Positions 7,980 through 16,806 are shown, counted from the stretch's first letter. The stretch is 64,000 nt of DNA from Nocardia kruczakiae NBRC 101016 (GCF_001612965.1 NZ_BDBL01000016.1:62001-126000), one strand, 5' to 3'. The notes: generated by a model from the sequence alone, not told the origin. Translations and numbers: made by a program.

Positions 7980-8006
7980 CACAGCCACACTTTGTGCTGT
8001 GTTTTT
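7980..8006 (+). terminator. Terminator-like hairpin in the mce operon leader (possible attenuator)
   Basis: CACAG and CACA pair with TGTG and CTGTG around a CTT loop (one bulged C), nine base pairs in all, followed directly by TTTTT. It sits downstream of the KstR-type box and about 75 bases before the yrbEA start. If transcription starts near the box this would be an intrinsic terminator inside the leader. Confidence 0.5.
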
Positions 8007-8079
8007 CCTAACTCCGTAGTAAGGTGCCTCAAGCGAAACAGTCGTCGGGGCGGGTAACCGGCGTCGAGAGGGGTAGCCA

Positions 8080-8952
8080 GTGCAAGTCACCAACGGTCCG
8101 GACGGGTCGGGGGCAATTAGTTCACCATCGAGAATGAGTGCCGCGGCGGACTGGACGAAGGCGTACTGGCAGGATCACCCCAAGCGGTCCCTCGAGACCT
8201 TCGGCCGACAGATCACGATGGGCTTCTCCGCGGTCGCGGAACTGTTCGTCGCCATCTTCCGCCGGCGCTTCCCGTTCGGTGAATTCGTCCGGCAGTGCGC
8301 ATTCATGGCCAGCGTCGCCGCCGCGCCCACCTTGCTGGTCGCAATTCCGATCGGTGTCATCGTCTCGATTCAGGTGGGTTCGGTCGCGCAGCAGGTCGGC
8401 GCCACCTCGTTCATCGGCGCGGCCAACGGGCTGGGCATCATTCAGCAGGGCGCGCCGCTGGTCACCTCGCTGATGATCGCCGGCGCCGTCGGCTCGGCGA
8501 TCTGCGCCGACCTCGGCTCCCGCACCATCCGCGAGGAAATCGACGCCATGAAGGTCATGGGCGTCGACCCGATGCGCCGGCTCGTGGCTCCCCGGCTCGG
8601 CGCCGCCATGCTGGTGTCGGTGCTGCTGTGCGGCTTCGTGATCTTCGTCGGCTTCCTGACCGGCTACATCTTCAACATCTTCGCCCAGAACGGCACCCCC
8701 GGCTCCTATATCGGCACGTTCGCGTCGTTCGCGGTGACCAGCGATTTGCTGGTGGCGTTGATCAAATCCCTGATCTTCGGCCTGCTGGCCGCGATCATCG
8801 CGTGTGATTCGGGTTTGAACACCCGCGGCGGCCCGGGCGGTGTCGCGAACTCGGTCAACACCGCCGTGGTGTTGTCCGCGCTGATGCTGTTCGGCACGAA
8901 TCTGATCATCACGCAGATCTACAACGCCCTGTTCCCCCCACAGATGGTTTGA
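8080..8952 (+). CDS. yrbEA: YrbE/MlaE-family ABC permease A of the mce operon
   Basis: First gene of the Mce lipid-import operon, 290 residues. YrbE proteins are homologous to MlaE, the membrane subunit of phospholipid transport ABC systems, and work with the MceG ATPase, which is not encoded here. Five or six hydrophobic segments are visible, and the MlaE signature appears at QVGATSFIGAANGLGIIQQ and LGSRTIREEIDAMKVMGVDPMRRLVAPR, the latter being the cytoplasmic coupling helix. A short interfacial N-terminal stretch (AELFVAIFRRRFPFGEFVRQ) precedes them. The GTG at 8080 is preceded by GAGGGG at seven bases. It is followed four bases later by yrbEB, with which it should form the permease dimer. 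The leader carries a KstR-type operator. Confidence 0.93.
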   Translation: MQVTNGPDGSGAISSPSRMSAAADWTKAYWQDHPKRSLETFGRQITMGFSAVAELFVAIFRRRFPFGEFVRQCAFMASVAAAPTLLVAIPIGVIVSIQVGSVAQQVGATSFIGAANGLGIIQQGAPLVTSLMIAGAVGSAICADLGSRTIREEIDAMKVMGVDPMRRLVAPRLGAAMLVSVLLCGFVIFVGFLTGYIFNIFAQNGTPGSYIGTFASFAVTSDLLVALIKSLIFGLLAAIIACDSGLNTRGGPGGVANSVNTAVVLSALMLFGTNLIITQIYNALFPPQMV

Positions 8953-8956
8953 GCCG

Positions 8957-9820
8957 GTGTCGTCAACTTATGTTCCGCCGCTACTGCGGCCTCTGCAGCG
9001 GATCCGCAGTTCCGCCGGTGCCCCGCGAGACTGGCTCGCGCGGGTCGGTCACCAAGTCTTCTTCTTCCTGCGCTCGATCGGCTCGATGCCGTTGGCGCTC
9101 AAGCACTATCCGAAGGAAGTGTGGCGGCTGCTCTCGGACGTCACCTGGGGTAACGGCAGTCTGATCGTCGGTGGTGGCACCATCGGCGTGGTCCTGATCC
9201 TCAGTGCCTTCGGCGGTATGACCGTCGCCATCCAGGGCTACACCTCGCTGAACCTGCTCGGTTTGAGCCCGCTGACCGGTGCGATCTCCGCCTTCGCGAC
9301 CACCCGTGAACTCGGGCCCATGCTCGCCACCCTCGCCTTCGCCGCACAGGCAGGCTGCCGCTTCACCGCCCAGCTGGGTTCGATGCGCATCGCCGAGGAG
9401 ATCGACGCGCTGGAGTCGCAGGCGATCCGGCCGCTGCCCTATCTGGTCAGCACCCGGATGATCGCCGCGATGATCGCGATCGTGCCCCTCTACTGCCTGG
9501 CGCTGCCGGTCGCCTACCTGTCGTGCTCCATCACGGTCGGGTTCATCGGCGGCACGGCTTCGGGCACCTTCCAGCACTACTTCTATCAATTCCTGGTACC
9601 GCACGACGTGCTGTGGTCGTTGCTGAAAGCCATTCTCTTCGTGGCGATCACGACCTTCATCCAGTGCTACTACGGCTTCTTCGCCTCGGGCGGTCCGGAG
9701 GGTGTCGGTGTGGCCGCGGGCCGGGCGATCAAGCTCTGCATCATCGCGGTCGTCTTCGCCGACCTGTTCATGACGCTGGCGATCTGGGGCGTGAACCCGG
9801 GCATCAGGATCTCGGGATAG
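8957..9820 (+). CDS. yrbEB: YrbE/MlaE-family ABC permease B of the mce operon
   Basis: Second MlaE-like permease, 287 residues, starting with GTG four bases after the yrbEA stop. Conserved family features include MTVAIQGYTSLNLLGLSPLTGAISAF, the ELGPMLATLAFAAQAGCRFTAQLG stretch, and the coupling helix MRIAEEIDALESQAIRPLPYLVSTR. Hydrophobic helices continue to the end (IAVVFADLFMTLAIWGV). With YrbEA it forms the inner-membrane part of the importer. Its TAG stop is immediately followed by AGGAGG, which serves the 23-codon ORF at 9829-9900 rather than mceA directly. Confidence 0.93.
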   Translation: MSSTYVPPLLRPLQRIRSSAGAPRDWLARVGHQVFFFLRSIGSMPLALKHYPKEVWRLLSDVTWGNGSLIVGGGTIGVVLILSAFGGMTVAIQGYTSLNLLGLSPLTGAISAFATTRELGPMLATLAFAAQAGCRFTAQLGSMRIAEEIDALESQAIRPLPYLVSTRMIAAMIAIVPLYCLALPVAYLSCSITVGFIGGTASGTFQHYFYQFLVPHDVLWSLLKAILFVAITTFIQCYYGFFASGGPEGVGVAAGRAIKLCIIAVVFADLFMTLAIWGVNPGIRISG

Positions 9821-9828
9821 GAGGACTG

Positions 9829-9900
9829 GTGAATCACAATGCGAAGCCCGTTCACCGGGCCGACCGGGTGCGGGTGTCCCGCATGGACACAGGGGCCTGA
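9829..9900 (+). CDS. Small ORF with conserved two-hairpin module between yrbEB and mceA
   Basis: A 23-codon reading frame starting GTG at 9829, four bases after a perfect AGGAGG (9819-9824), and ending TGA at 9898-9900, two bases before the mceA start. The product contains HNAKPVHRADRVRVSR. The DNA from 9841 to 9882 recurs at 23981-24022 with only two differences, in front of the diiron oxygenase gene. That segment folds into two small hairpins, GCCCG-5-CGGGC (9846-9860) and GCGGG-TGT-CCCGC (9870-9882). Both differences between the copies fall in the 5-base loop of the first hairpin. The strong ribosome site and tight coupling suggest a translated leader peptide, but expression is unproven. 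Confidence 0.5.
   Translation: MNHNAKPVHRADRVRVSRMDTGA
9841..9882 (+). repeat. Leader module copy 1 (two hairpins), upstream of mceA
   Basis: This 42-base segment matches 23981-24022 at 40 of 42 positions. It lies 20 bases ahead of the mceA ATG; the second copy lies 18 bases ahead of the diiron oxygenase ATG. Each copy follows an AGGAGG ribosome site and a start codon in the same phase. Confidence 0.85.
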
Positions 9901-9902
9901 AT

Positions 9903-11405
9903 ATGATCATCGATCCGAGTGGCCGCGGACCGACGATGCGGCAGCTGCTCATCGCGGGCGTCTGCGGAATCGTCGTCATCGCCGCGGCGCTGACCCTGCT
10001 GATGGCCCGCTACAAGGGCTACATCCTGAACCCCAAGGTGGAGGTCACCGCCAACCTGACCACCACCGGTGACGGACTGCCCGCGCAGGCCGACGTGAAG
10101 TTCCGCGGCGTGCTGGTGGGCGCGGTCGAGGAAGTGTCGGTGGCCGCCAAGGGCGAGCTGCAGCAGGTGCACATCAATATGAAGCCGGACTACATCTCCG
10201 ATATCCCGGCCAATGTCACCGCCCGCGTCGTCCCCAGCAACCTGTTCGCCGTCACCTCGGTCGAACTGGTCTACAACGGTCCCGACAACGCCTCGCTGAA
10301 GGCCGGTTCGCAGATCCCCGAGGACCACAGCCAGGGCACCATCGCGCTGCAGGACACGCTCACCACGGTCCGCACGATCCTGAACAAGATCGACCCCATG
10401 CAGCTGGGCCGCGTGCTGAGCACCCTGTCGTATGCGCTGGACGGCAGCGGCCGGGTCCCGGGTTCCACCGTCGAGCGGCTGAACAACTGGTTCACCCAGG
10501 TCCGGGCCGCGGTGCCGGATCCGGAGGGCACGCTGAACAACTTCTCCGCCTCGTTCCACGCGCTCAACCAGTCCGCGCCGGATCTGATGACGACGCTGTC
10601 GGAATCGGTCAAGACCGCGCAGACCATCGCCGACAAGCGCAGCGAACTGGCCGGCCTCATCACCGGCACCTCGGCGACCATCGACAAGGTCAACAACCTG
10701 TTCGCCCGCAACCCCGACGTCGGCAAGCAGCTGACCTCGGGCACCGGCGACATGTTCGGTGCGCTCACCGAGGACCCCGACGCGATCCCGCAGGCCATCG
10801 CGAACCTGAACGCATCGGTTCGCAAGCTGAGCTCGACCTTCCACTGGGGTCCGCAGCAGCAGATGATCTGGAACGCGGGGCTGACCTTCACGCCGTACAA
10901 GCCGTACGACCGGTCCGACTGCCCGCGCTACGGCGACATGGCGGCGCCGAGCTGTGGCACCGCCCCGGTGGTCGCCGATATCGGCCCGCCGACGCCGGCC
11001 CTGAAGCCGCGCACGCTGGACGCGTCGCAGGGACTGCCGAAGCTGCCGCCGATGCCGGGCCTGCCCGCCATCCCGGGCGTCACCACCGGTGACACCGCGC
11101 AGACGGCCGCGCCGCAGCAGGCGCCCAAGCCGGGCAACCCGTTCGCCGGAACTCCGCTGGAAGGTCTGTTCCCGCAGCTGCCCGGCCTGCCGGGTGCGCC
11201 GGCGGCCCCCGCGCCGCAGCCGGCTCCGGCCGCTGCTCCGGCCGCGGACGGGCAGAAGCCCACCGCGGGGCCGATCGCCTATTACACCGGACGCGACGCG
11301 ATGAGCGCGCTGCTCGGCCGGGATCCGACGACTGCCGAATATCTGCTGCTGAGCTCGATCCTGAGGGGTGGAACCTTGCAAGTTTCCGAAAGCGGTGCCA
11401 GCTGA
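9903..11405 (+). CDS. mceA: Mce family protein, position A
   Basis: A 500-residue substrate-binding/tunnel component of the Mce importer. An N-terminal membrane anchor (LLIAGVCGIVVIAAALTLLM, about residues 14-33) precedes the MCE/MlaD domain (residues about 42-120, with ADVKFRGVLVGAVEEVSV). A long helical region follows (to about 320), then a proline/alanine-rich tail of some 130 residues (PGLPGAPAAPAPQPAPAAAP). The tail is a feature of position-A proteins in some Nocardia mce clusters and is unlike the shorter Mce4A of M. tuberculosis. The ATG at 9903 follows the small ORF stop by two bases, so its translation may depend on that ORF. Its TGA overlaps the mceB ATG by one base. Confidence 0.9.
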   Translation: MIIDPSGRGPTMRQLLIAGVCGIVVIAAALTLLMARYKGYILNPKVEVTANLTTTGDGLPAQADVKFRGVLVGAVEEVSVAAKGELQQVHINMKPDYISDIPANVTARVVPSNLFAVTSVELVYNGPDNASLKAGSQIPEDHSQGTIALQDTLTTVRTILNKIDPMQLGRVLSTLSYALDGSGRVPGSTVERLNNWFTQVRAAVPDPEGTLNNFSASFHALNQSAPDLMTTLSESVKTAQTIADKRSELAGLITGTSATIDKVNNLFARNPDVGKQLTSGTGDMFGALTEDPDAIPQAIANLNASVRKLSSTFHWGPQQQMIWNAGLTFTPYKPYDRSDCPRYGDMAAPSCGTAPVVADIGPPTPALKPRTLDASQGLPKLPPMPGLPAIPGVTTGDTAQTAAPQQAPKPGNPFAGTPLEGLFPQLPGLPGAPAAPAPQPAPAAAPAADGQKPTAGPIAYYTGRDAMSALLGRDPTTAEYLLLSSILRGGTLQVSESGAS

Positions 11406-12436
11406 TGAGAGGAATTCGCAAACCGCTGATCGGGTTCGGTATCTTCGCCATCGTCTCGGTCCTGGTGACCGTGGTCATCTGGAATACGCTGGCGCGCACC
11501 GTGAACGGTTCCACCCACAGTTACTCGGCGATCTTCACCGATGTGCTGGGCCTGCGTGAGGGCGACGACGTCCGGATGGCCGGCGTGCGCGTCGGCAAGG
11601 TCACCAAGATCGAGGTCGAGGGGCAGCACCAGGCCAAGGTGTCGTTCATCGTGCAGACCGATCAGACCGTGTACGGCAACACCAAAGCCCTTGTCCGCTA
11701 CCAGAATCTGATCGGCCAGCGCTATGTGGCGCTGGCGCCGGGCAACAAGGGCGACAATGGGGCGCTGCGCAACAACGCGACCATCCCGGTCGAGCGCACC
11801 GAACCCTCGTTCGATATCTCGGGTCTGCTCAACGGTTTTCAGCCGCTGTTCGAAACCCTGCAGCCCCAGCAGGTCAACGACCTGACCAACACCTTCATCC
11901 AGGCGTTGCAGGGCGACGGTGTCTCGCTGAGCTCGTTCATCACCCAGGCCGCCGCACTGGCCGGTGACTTCCAGCGACGCGATGTCATCCTGGCCGACGT
12001 GATCACCAAACTGTCGGGCGTGATGTCGGGACTGGCGAAACGAGGTGACGAATTGGAGACTCTGGTGACCCAGACCCGTGCGCTGATCGGCGGGCTCTAC
12101 GAGCAGGGGCAGTCCCTGCAGGCTTCGACCCTCCAGATCGCGAATGCCACCAGCTCCCTGGTGAACATGGTCGATCAGGTGCAGCCGAAGATCACGGCCG
12201 CGCAGAACTCGTCCACCGACGCGCTGACCATGCTGATCAACAACGGCGCCAAACTGGATCAGGCCGCGATCGACCTGCCGGGCATCCTGGCCGATGTGGG
12301 CAAGTTCAGCTCCGACGGCGCCTATGCCAACGCCTACCTGTGCACGCTGGACGTCTCGCTGTACGGGGTGCTGTTGCCGCGAGGTCTGGTCAGCCAGATC
12401 GGTGGACCCAACCACTCGGCGGTGTGCCGCCCATGA
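11405..12436 (+). CDS. mceB: Mce family protein, position B
   Basis: A 343-residue Mce protein with one N-terminal membrane helix (IGFGIFAIVSVLVTVVIWNTLA), an MCE domain at about residues 38-115 (GLREGDDVRMAGVRVGKVTKIEVEG and LIGQRYVALAPG), then a mainly helical region rich in Gln/Leu heptads that is expected to build the hetero-hexameric tunnel. It ends without a long tail. Start and stop overlap the neighbours (TGATG with mceA; ATGA with mceC), so the genes are translationally coupled. The protein acts in the cell envelope to carry a hydrophobic substrate towards the YrbE permease. Confidence 0.9.
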   Translation: MRGIRKPLIGFGIFAIVSVLVTVVIWNTLARTVNGSTHSYSAIFTDVLGLREGDDVRMAGVRVGKVTKIEVEGQHQAKVSFIVQTDQTVYGNTKALVRYQNLIGQRYVALAPGNKGDNGALRNNATIPVERTEPSFDISGLLNGFQPLFETLQPQQVNDLTNTFIQALQGDGVSLSSFITQAAALAGDFQRRDVILADVITKLSGVMSGLAKRGDELETLVTQTRALIGGLYEQGQSLQASTLQIANATSSLVNMVDQVQPKITAAQNSSTDALTMLINNGAKLDQAAIDLPGILADVGKFSSDGAYANAYLCTLDVSLYGVLLPRGLVSQIGGPNHSAVCRP

Positions 12437-13440
12437 CGACATTCGGTACGCGAATCAAGAATCGCTTCCAGGGCAACCGCTTCTTCTGGCTCGGCGTCAT
12501 CGGCGCCGTCCTCATCGTGGTGCTGCTGGTGGTCTCGAGCGGTTACAAGAAGCTGGGCGTCGGCACCAAGGACGTACAGGCGGAGTTCGTGCAGACCGCC
12601 GGCGTCCAGACCGGTGACAAGGTGAACGTCGCCGGTGTGCCGGTGGGTACGGTCGCCGGGGCGAAGCTCGAGGGTGACCACGTGCTGATCACCCTGCACG
12701 TGAACAACGACGTGAAGCTCGGCCCCGATGCCCGCGCCTCCATCAAGATGGCCACGCTGCTGGGCGCGCGCTTTGTCGATCTCGACCCGGGCAACGGTAA
12801 AGGCTTGCCGGGCAACCGGATTCACAAGTCCAACACCAAGGTTCCCTACGACCTGGCCGATGTGGTGCAGATCGGCACCCCGAAGTTCGAGGCGCTCGAC
12901 ACCCAGAAGCTGGCCGAATCGCTGAAGGTGCTCGGTGACCAGATCGACGGTTCCCCGCAGCTGACCGCGCAGGCGCTCGACAGCGTCGGCGCGCTCGCCA
13001 AGACCATCAACGATCGGCGCGACCAGGTCGACGGTCTGCTCAAGGATCTGGACAAGGTCACCCGGATCCTCGGCGACAACCGCAACAGCGTGCTGCTGGT
13101 GATCACGCAGGGCGAGGCCATCGCCAGCCGGGTGATGGAACGTCAGGAGCTGCTGAAGCAACTGCTGAACAACACCGCGACCCTGACCAAGCAGCTGCAG
13201 CAGATCGGCGCGGAGAACAACAACCAGCTCGGCCCGACCATCGAACAGCTGAACACGATGGCCCAGGGTCTGCAGAAGAACAAGGACAACCTGGACAAAC
13301 TGTTGACGATCATGCCCGCGTCGCTGCGGCAGTTCAACAACGTGTTCGGCAACGGCCCCTACGGTGAGGTCGGTGTGCCGTGGCTGTTCCCGGACAACTG
13401 GTTGTGCTTCGCGCGAGTGATCGAGGGGTGCCAGGGATGA
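12433..13440 (+). CDS. mceC: Mce family protein, position C
   Basis: A 335-residue Mce protein. The N-terminal helix is FFWLGVIGAVLIVVLLVVSSG (about residues 14-34), followed by the MCE domain (QTGDKVNVAGVPVGTVAGAKLEG to GARFVDLDPG) and a long helical section with heptad-like repeats (LLKQLLNNTATLTKQLQQIG). I use the ATG at 12433, which overlaps the mceB stop as ATGA; a longer in-frame reading to 12340 lies inside mceB and is rejected. It partners the five other Mce subunits in a hexameric channel. The cysteine near the end (DNWLCFARVIEGCQG) recurs in position-C homologues. Confidence 0.9.
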   Translation: MTTFGTRIKNRFQGNRFFWLGVIGAVLIVVLLVVSSGYKKLGVGTKDVQAEFVQTAGVQTGDKVNVAGVPVGTVAGAKLEGDHVLITLHVNNDVKLGPDARASIKMATLLGARFVDLDPGNGKGLPGNRIHKSNTKVPYDLADVVQIGTPKFEALDTQKLAESLKVLGDQIDGSPQLTAQALDSVGALAKTINDRRDQVDGLLKDLDKVTRILGDNRNSVLLVITQGEAIASRVMERQELLKQLLNNTATLTKQLQQIGAENNNQLGPTIEQLNTMAQGLQKNKDNLDKLLTIMPASLRQFNNVFGNGPYGEVGVPWLFPDNWLCFARVIEGCQG

Positions 13441-14549
13441 TGCGGAAAACAAGGCGGGACCGCGCCCTGAATACATGGCGGGCTCGCGCCGCGAGGACGG
13501 TCGCGATCGGTGCGGCCGTACTGGTGGCCGGCAGCTGCGGTTCGGTGCAGAACGCGGTGGGCGGTTCGACCCACATCACCGCCGACTTCCGCAATATCGC
13601 CGGCGTGTTCGAGGGCAATCCGATCACCGTGCTGGGACTCGAGGTCGGCAAGGTCGACAAGATCATCCCCAAGGGTGAGTACGTCGAGGTGCACATGACC
13701 GTGAACCACGATGTGGACATCCCGAAGAATGTGACGGCGGCGATCGTCTCGCCCTCGATCGTGACCAACCGGCACATCGAGCTGACTCCGCGCTATACCG
13801 GCGGGCCCAAGCTGCCGGACAACACGCACCTCACCGTGCAGCAGACCCGCACCCCGGTCGAACTGGACACGATGATCAAGACCATCGACCAGTTCACCGC
13901 CGCGCTGAAGCCGGCGCCCGGCCAGACCCAGGGTCCGCTGTCGGGCACGCTGCTCTACGACATGGTCAACGGCCAGGGCGAGCGGATCCGCGACACGCTC
14001 AACGCGCTGTCGGGGGCGTTGAAGGTCGGCGTCGACAACAAGGACGCCATCTCGACCATCATCATCAAGCTCAACGAGCTGACCGCGATGCTGGCCGACA
14101 ACGACCAGTCGGTGCGCGACTTCAGCAACAAGGTCACCCAGATGTCGGCGCTGCTGGCCGAGCAGGCGCCCGGTCTGCAGGCCACGCTGGACCAGCTCAA
14201 CGACTTCCTCGCCAACACCAGCGGCGTCTTCAGCCAGTATCAGAGCCAGCTGTCGGAGAGCCTCACCGGGCTCACCAAGGTCACCGACCAGCTGCGGCAG
14301 AACGCGGCCGGTGTGATCGAGACCGTCGACGTGGCGCCGCTGCTGCTGCAGAACCTGGACCGTTCGATGGACCGCAACCGCGGCTTCGTCCGCCTGCACG
14401 CGGTGCTCGGCACCGCACTGTCCGGTGAGGTCGTCAGCCTGTTCTGTGAACGCATCCAGATGAAGGCCGACGGCTGCCGGACCGGCAAGATCGAGGATTT
14501 CGGACCCGACCTCGGGTTGTCCGCCGCACTGTTGGGACTGACGAAATGA
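13437..14549 (+). CDS. mceD: Mce family protein, position D
   Basis: A 370-residue Mce protein starting at the ATG at 13437, which overlaps the mceC stop; ATG 13440 is also possible. The N-terminus RTVAIGAAVLVAGSCGSV looks like a signal with a weak lipobox-like Ala-Gly-Ser-Cys, so it may be lipid-modified, although position E is the usual lipoprotein. The MCE domain follows (GVFEGNPITVLGLEVGKVDKI, NRHIELTPRY), then a helical tunnel region to the C-terminus. Two cysteines near the end (LFCERIQMKADGCRTG) could form a disulfide. The stop overlaps the mceE start (ATGA). Confidence 0.9.
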   Translation: MMRKTRRDRALNTWRARAARTVAIGAAVLVAGSCGSVQNAVGGSTHITADFRNIAGVFEGNPITVLGLEVGKVDKIIPKGEYVEVHMTVNHDVDIPKNVTAAIVSPSIVTNRHIELTPRYTGGPKLPDNTHLTVQQTRTPVELDTMIKTIDQFTAALKPAPGQTQGPLSGTLLYDMVNGQGERIRDTLNALSGALKVGVDNKDAISTIIIKLNELTAMLADNDQSVRDFSNKVTQMSALLAEQAPGLQATLDQLNDFLANTSGVFSQYQSQLSESLTGLTKVTDQLRQNAAGVIETVDVAPLLLQNLDRSMDRNRGFVRLHAVLGTALSGEVVSLFCERIQMKADGCRTGKIEDFGPDLGLSAALLGLTK

Positions 14550-15640
14550 CGGCATCGACGCGCCTGCGGCGCACCTGGCTGGCCCTCGGCGTCTCGGCGG
14601 CCGTGGCGGCCTCCGGCTGCGGTCTGACCGTGGAGAGTCTGCCGCTGCCCAAACCGGGGCAGTCCGGTGAGACCTATACCCTGCACGCGATTTTCGCCAA
14701 CGCGCTCAACCTGCCCGATCAGGCCAAGGTCAAGATCGGTGGTTCCGATGTCGGTGTGGTCACCCACATCTCGACCAAGAACTACCAGGCCATCGTCGAC
14801 ATGGACGTGCGCAAGGACATCACGCTGCCGCGCGATGCCACCGCCGAACTGCGCCAGGCCACTCCGCTGGGCGACGTCTTCGTGGCGCTGTCGAAGTCGA
14901 AGTCCGACGAGACCACGCCGATGCTGAAGGACGGCGACACCATCGGCATCGACCACACCTCGGCCGGCGCCACCGTCGAGGAACTGCTGCTCTCGGTCTC
15001 GATGCTGTTCAACGGCGGCGGCGTGGCCGCGCTGACCAAGCTGACCTCGGAACTGGATTCCGTGGTCGGCGGCCGGCCCGAGCAGCTCGCGAGCCTGATC
15101 AAGCAGATGACGAGTGTGGTCACCACGCTGCACGCCAACAGCGATCGCATCGACAGCACGCTCAACGGCTTCGACGCGCTGACCAACACCATCGAGGCCA
15201 ACCACGACCAGTTGGGTCGGGTGGCGGATTCGCTGCCGCAGATGATCGGCGCCATCGCGGAGAACAACAAGCAGATCGGCGATCTGCTCGGCAAGATCTC
15301 CACCACCAGCGCGGCGCTCGGCGACTACGCCGAGACCAGCCACGATCAGCTGGCGAGCCTGCTGGAGAATGTGCACAAGCTGATGGACGCGCTCTCGCGT
15401 GCCGGTAACGACCTCGGCCCGGCGCTGGACGCCCTGCACGAGATCCGGCCGAAGGTCGACGCCTCGTTCAAGGGCAACACCCTCGCCGTCGCCGCGACGC
15501 TGACCCAGCTCGACGTCGGCCTGCTGACCGATCCGCCGCACAGCAAGTTCTGGGATCTGCGCGATCTGCAGGACATGGCGGGCAGTTTGATCCAGGTGCT
15601 GCAGATCGTCTACGGCCGAGTGACAGGGGGCCACCGATGA
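14546..15640 (+). CDS. mceE: Mce family lipoprotein, position E
   Basis: A 364-residue Mce protein of the LprK/LprN type. The N-terminus TWLALGVSAAVAASGCGLTVE has a signal segment ending in Ala-Ser-Gly-Cys, a lipobox, so the mature protein should be lipid-anchored at Cys. The MCE domain spans about residues 45-120 (PDQAKVKIGGSDVGVVTHIS, GDVFVALSKS), followed by a long amphipathic helical section (NHDQLGRVADSLPQMIGAIAEN). It is coupled to its neighbours by ATGA overlaps at both ends. In the Mce1 and Mce4 systems this subunit helps hold the channel together; the same role is inferred here. Confidence 0.9.
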   Translation: MTASTRLRRTWLALGVSAAVAASGCGLTVESLPLPKPGQSGETYTLHAIFANALNLPDQAKVKIGGSDVGVVTHISTKNYQAIVDMDVRKDITLPRDATAELRQATPLGDVFVALSKSKSDETTPMLKDGDTIGIDHTSAGATVEELLLSVSMLFNGGGVAALTKLTSELDSVVGGRPEQLASLIKQMTSVVTTLHANSDRIDSTLNGFDALTNTIEANHDQLGRVADSLPQMIGAIAENNKQIGDLLGKISTTSAALGDYAETSHDQLASLLENVHKLMDALSRAGNDLGPALDALHEIRPKVDASFKGNTLAVAATLTQLDVGLLTDPPHSKFWDLRDLQDMAGSLIQVLQIVYGRVTGGHR

Positions 15641-16806
15641 GCTGGCTGCTGCGACACAAACTGCTGCTGTCCACGATCGGACTGGTGATCGCGTTCGTCG
15701 TGGGTGCGACGTATCTGGCTGTGTACGTCATGCGCATCAACCCGCTGCGCAGCACCTACACGGTCACCGTCGCACTCGACCGCTCCGGCGGTCTGCAACC
15801 GGGCAACGACGTCACCCTGCGCGGATTCCGCGTCGGCAAGGTGAATTCGATCAAGCTGGCGGATCGGGGCGCCTCGATCGCGGCCGAGGCCCAGATCGAC
15901 ACCCGGTACAAGATCCCGAAGGCCACCCATGTCGTCGTGCACGCCCTCTCGGCCGCCGGTGAGCAGTACATCGACTTCCAACCCGAAACCGACAAGGGCC
16001 CGTACCTCGCCGACGGTTCGGTGATCCCGTTCGATCCGCAGAAGGTGCAGACCCCGACCCCGGTGTCGGCGGTGCTGGAGAACGCCAGCGGGTTCTTCGA
16101 TCAGATCGACCCGGACCGGTTCAGCACGATCCTCACCGAATTCGACACCGCGCTCAGCGGCGGACCGGATCAGCTGCGCGACATGGTCGATGCGCTGAGC
16201 CTGGTGACGGCCGGTCTGGACAATCTGCTGCCGCAGACCACCAATCTGCTCACCAGCCTGCGGACCATCGCGGCCACCACGTCGAACGCGCAGCCCGATC
16301 TGAGCACCCTGACCCAGAACTCGTCGACGTTGTTCATCCAGTTCAACAACGCCAACGACGAGCTCCGCAAGGTGCTGGACCAGGCCCCGGCGCAGATGAA
16401 GTCGCTGGGCGCGACACTGGACGAGACCACCGATCCGATCACCAGCCTGGCGACCAACTTCGTGGCCGTCACCAAGGCGGCGCAACTGCGGCTGCCGGCA
16501 CTGCGGGCGCTGTTCCCGTCGCTGGTCGTCGGTAGTTCGGCCATGGGGGTGCCGGCCCACGACGGAGAGTTCTATACGATCCTCGATATCTGGCCGCGCC
16601 CGTTCTGCCAGTACTCGCACGCGCCGGTCGCACCCAGTGTCGTGACCGACGGTTCGTTCCCGAAGTACAACTATTGCACCAACGCACCTCCGGACCAGCA
16701 GATTCGTGGTTCGGCGAACGCGCCGCGGCCCGACGTTCCGAACAACGGAGCGCAGATGCCGTCGGGTGCCGATCCGAACGCTCGGACCCCGAAGCCGGTG
16801 CGGTAA
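15637..16806 (+). CDS. mceF: Mce family protein, position F
   Basis: Last of the six Mce subunits, 389 residues. An N-terminal helix (LLSTIGLVIAFVVGATYLAVYVM, residues about 10-32) anchors it; the MCE domain follows (LQPGNDVTLRGFRVGKVNSIKL, GEQYIDFQPE). The helical section runs to about 300, and a cysteine-containing distal part (PFCQYSH, YNYCTNA) leads to a short proline-rich tail. The ATG at 15637 overlaps the mceE stop. Together the six proteins should make a pore across the periplasm-like space towards the YrbE permease. A 46-base gap separates it from the Mce-associated protein gene. Confidence 0.9.
   Translation: MSWLLRHKLLLSTIGLVIAFVVGATYLAVYVMRINPLRSTYTVTVALDRSGGLQPGNDVTLRGFRVGKVNSIKLADRGASIAAEAQIDTRYKIPKATHVVVHALSAAGEQYIDFQPETDKGPYLADGSVIPFDPQKVQTPTPVSAVLENASGFFDQIDPDRFSTILTEFDTALSGGPDQLRDMVDALSLVTAGLDNLLPQTTNLLTSLRTIAATTSNAQPDLSTLTQNSSTLFIQFNNANDELRKVLDQAPAQMKSLGATLDETTDPITSLATNFVAVTKAAQLRLPALRALFPSLVVGSSAMGVPAHDGEFYTILDIWPRPFCQYSHAPVAPSVVTDGSFPKYNYCTNAPPDQQIRGSANAPRPDVPNNGAQMPSGADPNARTPKPVR

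Noticed and set aside
9852..11381. A 509-codon open frame on the minus strand opposite mceA
   Set aside because: It mirrors the GC-rich third codon positions of mceA, has low-complexity Arg/Gln/His content and lacks any known motif.
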